The notes under the pieces: model-generated
Databases searched by the model: none
The model's input: only the letters and a program-made list of their open reading frames with translations
Told to the model about the DNA's origin: nothing
From: Candidatus Thorarchaeota archaeon
GTDB lineage: Archaea > Asgardarchaeota > Thorarchaeia > Thorarchaeales > Thorarchaeaceae
Assembly: GCA_016840825.1 (NCBI GenBank)
Contig: JAEORN010000086.1
Coordinates: 1-10,306 of the forward strand
Direction of reading: 5' to 3'
DNA: 10,306 nt
Part shown: in pieces, positions 5,902 through 10,306 of the stretch
Layout: every line of letters starts with the position of its first letter
How positions within the stretch are numbered: position 1 is the stretch's first letter
Made by a program: the position numbers and the translations under genes

Positions 5902-7728
5902 TTAGATTAGCATCCCTGCTGTCATTATCCAAACTACAAGTAGAGTGGCAACAATCGAACCCAAGTAGATTCTTCCTGTCTTGATATAGAAGGCAGTCAT
6001 TAGGAAGAATATTCCAGCAAAGATTGGTAGGTACGCCATGAGGAAAATTCCATAGAGCCCCATCACAAGTAATGGCCCAGTTCCAAACAGGAACATTGGG
6101 AGATAGTTGACAAGTATCATCACAAGTAGTGTAGACTCCATGACGAAGACAATCTTGATCCACCATATCATCTGTGTCTTCAATGGTGAATCCGACTCGG
6201 GGAGCCTCATCATTCCATATGCATACACTCCTCCGTTGATGAGGAAGAAGGGGAACACAGGTAGTATGTTGACTATGAATTGAATAAACTTCTCTGCTGT
6301 TAGGACTTTCAAGACTGGCCACATGTACCTGAACTCTATTGCAAAGAACATCTGAGATGCCCCCACAAGTACATACAGGTATGCAATTAGTGCTGCAGAT
6401 AGAACAATGGTGCGGAAGATGATATCCCGACTCTCAGAGTCCCTTATGGTTTCAAAACGTCCTAAATCTGCATGAGTGACACCCTCTTCACCAATTGAGG
6501 TTTTTCTGAACCAGATTCTATAGAAAATGCCAGCAATCAGAGCATTGACGAGAAACCAGAGCAGTAAACCGTTCCCAGTCAACAAGAGGAAGATTGGTAC
6601 AAAGGCACCCAGAACAGCTCCACCAATCATACCAAGTGAAGGCAGTATTAGAAAGGTGATGCCACCAATGATCGAGTTCAAGATTGCATATCTCCACCAT
6701 TTAGTGCCTTGTGTTGGCACTCTTTGTGGTAGAGGTCTGGCTACCAGGTTAAAGTATGGAAACTCTAGAAGAATGCTGGTTAAAGGAATTAGAGACATGA
6801 ATGATATTATCAGTGCAAAAAGGGTTGCACCTTCTCTGATCATGTATGTTTGTGGTACAGAGAGTGCTTCAGCTCTAGCTTCGGTTTCACCAATCCCCAA
6901 AAGTGCTTGAAGCATCCATGCAACCGTTTCGCTGACTCCCTTAGAATTCCATGTCGCTCCAGGATGAGTACAAGGACATTGTGCATACCTATGTGCTGAA
7001 CCATCTGAGAAATCACCATAGGTGACATCTGCTTCAGCTTCATTTGCTGATGTAAGATTCTCATTATATGCAATCATCTCAAGACTGTCTTGCAGAAAAG
7101 CAGCTCTGGTTTGTGTTGTGAATAGTTCCTCGTAAAAGGACCACACAGCCAGATAGTTGTTCATGTAACTATGGGTAGTGAGATTGTACGGACCATCCGC
7201 CTGAATCACGATGGCTCGATGGTCTGGGTTTGTGGCTGCAATCGCAGCGGCAGTACCCGCTCCCATACTATGCCCCACTAATCCTGTCTGTGTTTCATCA
7301 ACATATGGAAGTGATTTCAGCCATTGATATGACGCATTACCACCAAGTGTGGAATCGAACGCACCAAGGAAATAAGATATGATATCAACGATGCGGTCCG
7401 AGTCTCCATGACTGATCTCATCTATAGCAAAAGCAACAATACCCCGTCTTGCGAGCTCTAGTGCAGCAGGACCTTCAGTGTCTTTATCATTGTTCATTCC
7501 ATGAAGTAACAAGACTCCCGGTGCAGGATTATCTTCAGTCGCAACTACAGGACGATACAATTTCCCTGTTATTGCCATTCCATTCTCATCTACGATTCTG
7601 ATGTAATCAACATCAATTGAACCAAAGTCAGTTTGTATCGCATGACCGAGTAGAATAAATGAACCTATCAGAACAAGACAGAGAATCATGAATTGCCTGT
7701 TTCTATCCAAACTTCTAATGATGCTCAT
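5902..7728 (-). CDS. Membrane alpha/beta hydrolase with long multi-pass C-terminal domain
   Basis: Start choice: an in-frame ATG exists at 7761, but the ATG at 7728 has AAGGTGAT four bases ahead, and the TATA box at 7771-7777 would start transcription near 7749, downstream of 7761. From 7728 the product is 608 residues. Residues 12-31 form a membrane anchor after a basic start (RSLDRNR), so the next domain should face outside the cell. Residues 40-290 are an alpha/beta hydrolase: LLLHGMN (73-79, oxyanion loop), nucleophile elbow G152-H-S154-M-G156, and candidate acid D239 or D242 and histidine H255 in CPCTHPG. The CPC pair (C251, C253) is unusual. About eight or nine membrane helices follow (from about 301 to 607). 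Serine esterase, lipase or peptidase activity is plausible; the substrate is unknown. The tail is not one I recognise. Confidence 0.85.
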   Translation of the reverse strand: MSIIRSLDRNRQFMILCLVLIGSFILLGHAIQTDFGSIDVDYIRIVDENGMAITGKLYRPVVATEDNPAPGVLLLHGMNNDKDTEGPAALELARRGIVAFAIDEISHGDSDRIVDIISYFLGAFDSTLGGNASYQWLKSLPYVDETQTGLVGHSMGAGTAAAIAATNPDHRAIVIQADGPYNLTTHSYMNNYLAVWSFYEELFTTQTRAAFLQDSLEMIAYNENLTSANEAEADVTYGDFSDGSAHRYAQCPCTHPGATWNSKGVSETVAWMLQALLGIGETEARAEALSVPQTYMIREGATLFALIISFMSLIPLTSILLEFPYFNLVARPLPQRVPTQGTKWWRYAILNSIIGGITFLILPSLGMIGGAVLGAFVPIFLLLTGNGLLLWFLVNALIAGIFYRIWFRKTSIGEEGVTHADLGRFETIRDSESRDIIFRTIVLSAALIAYLYVLVGASQMFFAIEFRYMWPVLKVLTAEKFIQFIVNILPVFPFFLINGGVYAYGMMRLPESDSPLKTQMIWWIKIVFVMESTLLVMILVNYLPMFLFGTGPLLVMGLYGIFLMAYLPIFAGIFFLMTAFYIKTGRIYLGSIVATLLVVWIMTAGMLI

Positions 7729-7732
7729 ATGA

Positions 7733-7777
7733 ATCACCTTGGAGAAGCTAGTCTGATTCAATCTTCTCCCTATAAAA
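7733..7777 (-). promoter_or_regulatory. Promoter and ribosome site of the hydrolase gene
   Basis: On the minus strand TTTTATA (7771-7777) is the TATA box, predicting a start near 7749 and a leader of about 20 bases. AAGGTGAT (7733-7740) is a strong ribosome site four bases from the ATG at 7728. Together these fix the hydrolase start and show it is transcribed separately from the upstream methyltransferase gene. Confidence 0.65.
7741..7769. repeat. Inverted repeat straddling the predicted transcription start
   Basis: GGAGAAG (7741-7747) and CTTCTCC (7763-7769) are exact reverse complements, 15 bases apart, directly downstream of the hydrolase TATA box. Because the predicted start (near 7749) falls between the arms, a DNA operator is more likely than an RNA hairpin. 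Confidence 0.5.
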
Positions 7778-7810
7778 GAAGGTCGACTCGAACCATAAGG
7801 AAAATTTCGT

Positions 7811-8329
7811 TCATACTACATAGAGGTAGATGGACTCGTCTTCCTTCGTCTTTACTGGAGTCCAACCATCAAGGATGAATCGGTAGGAAACCACACGGGT
7901 ACCGGTTTTCAGTTCACTGGCTAGCTTATCTCTGATCTTCTTGTTTATCTCATGTCCCTGATACAAGGTGACGACAGTCGCGTCCTCAAGACTCACCTTG
8001 AAGAAGTTGGCTCTAATCACTTTGGTTTTTTGCTGTAGTCTGTTTCGTCTAATAGAGAGTTTTGACCACCACAATCGGAGTGGATCAACTTCAATACCAA
8101 TTGATTTTGCTCCAAATTCCTTTGCAGCTATGATAATAATTCGACCATCTCCGGAACCTAGGTCATAGAGAATGTCTTCACAATTGACTCCTGCAAATTC
8201 AAGCATTGATTTAACCCTCTTCTTTGGTGTAGGTACCCATGGGGCTCCTACGATTCCCGACCATGCTATCCAGATCACGAAAATGATGACACAAATTTCG
8301 ATAGCGAGGATAAGTGACCAGTCAACCAT
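7811..8329 (-). CDS. Membrane-anchored FAM173-like class I methyltransferase
   Basis: The 172-residue protein starts with one membrane helix (6-26), followed by PWVPTPKKRVKSML (30-43), the pre-methyltransferase motif typical of the FAM173/ATPSCKMT lysine methyltransferase group. The SAM-binding motif I is D56-LGSGDGR63, with the acidic E80 at the end of strand 2 (SIGIEVDP) and VVTLY at 119-123 in the place of the catalytic strand 4 motif. In eukaryotes this group trimethylates lysine in mitochondrial proteins, including ATP synthase subunit c. Prokaryotic members are mostly uncharacterised, and a membrane-protein lysine target is inference. The start at 8329 lacks a clear ribosome site. The gene follows the MFS gene by 50 bases with no promoter seen, so the two may be co-transcribed. 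A generic small methyltransferase is the alternative. Confidence 0.85.
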   Translation of the reverse strand: MVDWSLILAIEICVIIFVIWIAWSGIVGAPWVPTPKKRVKSMLEFAGVNCEDILYDLGSGDGRIIIIAAKEFGAKSIGIEVDPLRLWWSKLSIRRNRLQQKTKVIRANFFKVSLEDATVVTLYQGHEINKKIRDKLASELKTGTRVVSYRFILDGWTPVKTKEDESIYLYVV

Positions 8330-8379
8330 CTGAATCGGACTCTCAAAGCTTTTGCAGTACTTCTTTCTTCCGCATCAAT

Positions 8380-9600
8380 CTAAGTGATTCTATCCTTGAA
8401 CACAGTTCTAACGAGCATGATATTCACTAGGAGAGTTATCAATTCAAGAAGTCCAACAACTAAAAAGGCATAATTCATCTCCATTCCTAGTCCATCAATT
8501 AGCACTCCAAAAATAACCGGACCTACAGTTATTCCTAAATTTCCAAGGAAATTAAAGAAGCCCATACCCATCGCTGAGTCTTCCTGTCCTACTATATCTC
8601 CAACTAGTGCCATAGAAGGAGGCGATGTGATACCTGCGAAGACACCTAAGATTGCAAGCATTAGTAGAAGGAGGGTGAATCCCTGAATACCAACAAATCC
8701 GATCACAGATAAAACCACTCCATATCCTATACTCCCAACAACTAACTGACGGAATCGCCCGTGTTTGTCTGATAGTCTGCCCATTGGATATTGGAGGATT
8801 ATGAAGGGCATTGCAAAGATAGCAAGTGAAATTCCTCTAAGTGATTCATCTAATCCAAGCGAAACAGAAAGGAAGAATGGTAATGCTGTCAAGATAAATC
8901 CGATGTGAAGTCTATCAAATAAATTGAAAATCCCTGGAACAATCAGTTCTGGTTTTTTTCTTGCGAGCATGAAACTCTGCCCTAATGTAGGGCGTGTCTT
9001 CGTCATAGGAGGGTCTCTCAATCCAACCAAAGCTAATAGAAGTACAACTGCATTGAGGCTCACCGCGGTATAGTATGGGGCGAATAAACCAACAGAAGCA
9101 ATGAAACCCCCAATCGCTGGCCCTAGTCCCATTGCGATGGCTAGAAATGCTCCGAAGATGCCCATATTTCTTCCACGATTGTGACTCTCTGAGAAATCAA
9201 TTGCGAGGGTCATGAATGTTTGCCAAGACATGACAGTAAAGGAACCTTGGAGAAATCTATAGAGTAGCAATATGGGATATGAGAGCGTGGTTGTCATCAA
9301 GAAATAGAAGATCATGGATCCCGAAGCTCCAACTAGTACAAACACACGACGTTTGGCCCAACGGTCAGATAACAATCCAGTTGTAATTCCGATGATTAGG
9401 TATGAGAGGTAGAGGGTGGTGTCAAAGAGTGAATACTGGAATCCAGTTATTCCTGTAAATCTATCGAGAATAAATTCTGGTTGATTGACATGTAGAATGG
9501 CTGCAGCCGTGATTGCAAAAAGGGTCAGAGTACCTAGAAGAACAACCCGGTTTGTAGTAGATACGGGTTCGATTTCAGCTATCACCGTATACTCATTCAT
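8380..9600 (-). CDS. MFS-family efflux-type transporter
   Basis: The 406-residue protein has the size and twelve hydrophobic segments of the major facilitator superfamily. Motif A appears twice, as expected of the two six-helix halves: G75-L-L-S-D79-R-W-A-K-R84 between helices 2 and 3, and G274-R-L-S-D278-K-H-G-R282 between helices 8 and 9. R115-F-L-Q-G119 fits motif B of helix 4, and GLGPAIGG (158-165) fits motif C of helix 5, the antiporter signature. The protein resembles proton-driven drug or metabolite exporters, but the substrate cannot be predicted. The start at 9600 is preceded by AGAGAGATACTATC, a weak purine-rich site six bases from ATG. A weak TATA-like CTTAAAC lies at 9625-9631. 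It diverges from the APH-fold kinase gene and may share transcripts with the methyltransferase gene. Confidence 0.92.
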   Translation of the reverse strand: MNEYTVIAEIEPVSTTNRVVLLGTLTLFAITAAAILHVNQPEFILDRFTGITGFQYSLFDTTLYLSYLIIGITTGLLSDRWAKRRVFVLVGASGSMIFYFLMTTTLSYPILLLYRFLQGSFTVMSWQTFMTLAIDFSESHNRGRNMGIFGAFLAIAMGLGPAIGGFIASVGLFAPYYTAVSLNAVVLLLALVGLRDPPMTKTRPTLGQSFMLARKKPELIVPGIFNLFDRLHIGFILTALPFFLSVSLGLDESLRGISLAIFAMPFIILQYPMGRLSDKHGRFRQLVVGSIGYGVVLSVIGFVGIQGFTLLLLMLAILGVFAGITSPPSMALVGDIVGQEDSAMGMGFFNFLGNLGITVGPVIFGVLIDGLGMEMNYAFLVVGLLELITLLVNIMLVRTVFKDRIT

Positions 9601-9624
9601 GATAGTATCTCTCTTTGATTGTGG

Positions 9625-9631
9625 GTTTAAG
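9625..9631 (-). promoter_or_regulatory. Weak candidate TATA element of the MFS gene
   Basis: The minus strand reads CTTAAAC, about 28 bases from the start codon at 9600, which would give a nearly leaderless transcript. The match is poor. The palindromic element at 9695-9706 is an alternative with a leader of about 70 bases. Confidence 0.25.
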
Positions 9632-9694
9632 TCTGAGAAGACATCTGTTAATCAAACTACCCAAATGAATATGCTTTGCTTTTCTTATATCACG

Positions 9695-9740
9695 TATAAT
9701 ATTATAGCGAAAACCTGTGTTCAAATTATGCTGAGGAGAT
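9695..9740 (+). promoter_or_regulatory. Palindromic TATA box and ribosome site of the APH-fold gene
   Basis: TATAATATTATA (9695-9706) is a perfect 12-base palindrome and would set a start near 9727, with about 20 bases of leader. The leader holds GAGGAGAT (9733-9740), a strong ribosome site six bases before the ATG at 9747. Being symmetric, the box could in principle also fire toward the MFS gene. Confidence 0.55.
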
Positions 9741-9746
9741 TCTACC

Positions 9747-10306
9747 ATGGATGCGCAAACACTTCTCACGTATCTTCAACTACATTACTGGAATCGGGAT
9801 GAACTTCACATCCACAATCTTCAGAATATAACCAATGGATGGGAAACAGAAATTCTCTCCTTCAATCTTGAGTGGAGCGAGAATGGTGGCAGAGAACTCA
9901 AGAAACTCGTGGCTAGAATATATCCTGGAAAGAATGCTGATATCAAAGCACAGCGTGAAGCTACAACAATGAAACGGCTTCTTGAGCTGGGGTATCCAGT
10001 TCCTGTTGTGCACATTGTTGAAACTGAGAAATCTCATCTTGGCCAACCATTCATGATTATGGACCGAATCGATGGTAGTATCTTGGATGATAAGATACAG
10101 GAGAACCCTGATAGATGGATGAATGAATTCTCTAACCTTTTTGTCAAACTACACCAGCTGGATTGGAGGAAAATGCTGGATAAACCTGAAGTATATCCAA
10201 TTGATGATCCTTTTTACTATATCAAATCAACTCTTGCTGGATATGAGAAAGATCTTGAAAACTCTCAAAAGCAAGAACTCTTTCCAATCATCAATTGGTT
10301 ACAGAA
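9747..10306 (+). CDS. APH-fold phosphotransferase, N-terminal part (3' cut by window)
   Basis: The reading frame from the ATG at 9747 runs open to the right edge, giving 186 residues. It matches the small lobe of the aminoglycoside/choline kinase-like (APH) fold: a glycine-loop strand pair near 28-39 (ITNGWETEILSF), a LVARIYPG strand at 54-61 holding R57 at the position of the nucleotide-binding lysine/arginine, E71 in the following helix (REATTMKRLLELG), a hinge strand PFMIMDRIDG at 101-110 and KLHQLDW at 134-140. The catalytic HGD...N loop lies beyond the window. Such kinases phosphorylate small molecules such as antibiotics, sugars or amino alcohols. The substrate is unknown, and an actual resistance role is not implied. 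It is soluble and diverges from the MFS gene. Confidence 0.8.
   Translation, partial: MDAQTLLTYLQLHYWNRDELHIHNLQNITNGWETEILSFNLEWSENGGRELKKLVARIYPGKNADIKAQREATTMKRLLELGYPVPVVHIVETEKSHLGQPFMIMDRIDGSILDDKIQENPDRWMNEFSNLFVKLHQLDWRKMLDKPEVYPIDDPFYYIKSTLAGYEKDLENSQKQELFPIINWLQ

Noticed and set aside
5864..6322. A 152-codon minus-strand frame overlapping the hydrolase tail
   Set aside because: Its composition, rich in Cys, His and Trp, is typical of an out-of-frame reading of a membrane-protein gene on the same strand.
9780..10046. Two minus-strand frames opposite the right-edge gene
   Set aside because: They lie opposite the APH-fold kinase frame, which has recognisable motifs, a ribosome site and a TATA box.
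8380..10306. An antibiotic resistance island made of the MFS and APH-fold genes
   Set aside because: Both families are broad and mostly serve unknown metabolites; no mobile-element ends, repeats or integrase are present.

Overview
The window looks archaeal, with moderate confidence. Several genes have a TATA-like element 24-30 bases ahead of a plausible transcription start, then a very short leader carrying a GGTG/GAGG-type ribosome binding site. The protein families (hemerythrin/PAS protein of the DUF438 type, SplB-like radical SAM enzyme, SpoIIM-like membrane domain, YbjN/CesT-fold protein, FAM173-like methyltransferase) are common in archaea. An Asgard (for example Thorarchaeia-like) source is possible, but no marker gene here proves it. 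There are no rRNA, tRNA, CRISPR or insertion sequences.

Layout. A large multi-pass membrane protein, open at the left edge and ending in a SpoIIM-like segment, runs rightward to 1614. It converges on a small soluble protein on the minus strand (1680-2078) across a hairpin. A 395-base non-coding gap follows, with interleaved inverted repeats. Its right end is a compact promoter in which two 13-bp palindromes flank a TATA box, directly ahead of a MarR-GNAT fusion gene (2474-3409). From 3483 to 9600 everything is on the minus strand, read right to left: an MFS transporter, a membrane-anchored FAM173-like methyltransferase, a membrane alpha/beta hydrolase with a long multi-pass tail, an SplB-like radical SAM enzyme, and a DUF1858/DUF438/hemerythrin/PAS protein. 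At the right edge the 5' part of an APH-fold kinase gene (from 9747, plus strand) diverges from the MFS gene.

How the genes relate. This is not one operon. Only MFS and methyltransferase look co-transcribed (50-base gap, no promoter seen between them). The hydrolase and the DUF438 gene each have a convincing promoter of their own, and the radical SAM gene has a weaker one. The likely story is a set of individually controlled housekeeping and stress-response genes. The MarR-GNAT protein probably represses itself through the paired palindromes. The divergent MFS/APH-kinase pair resembles small-molecule export and modification, but its substrates cannot be read from sequence.

I did not find a clear new multi-gene system. 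The points most worth a second look are the MarR operator architecture, the altered iron-ligand positions in the DUF438 protein, the hydrolase-plus-membrane fusion (whose start should be 7728, not 7761), and the FAM173-like methyltransferase.
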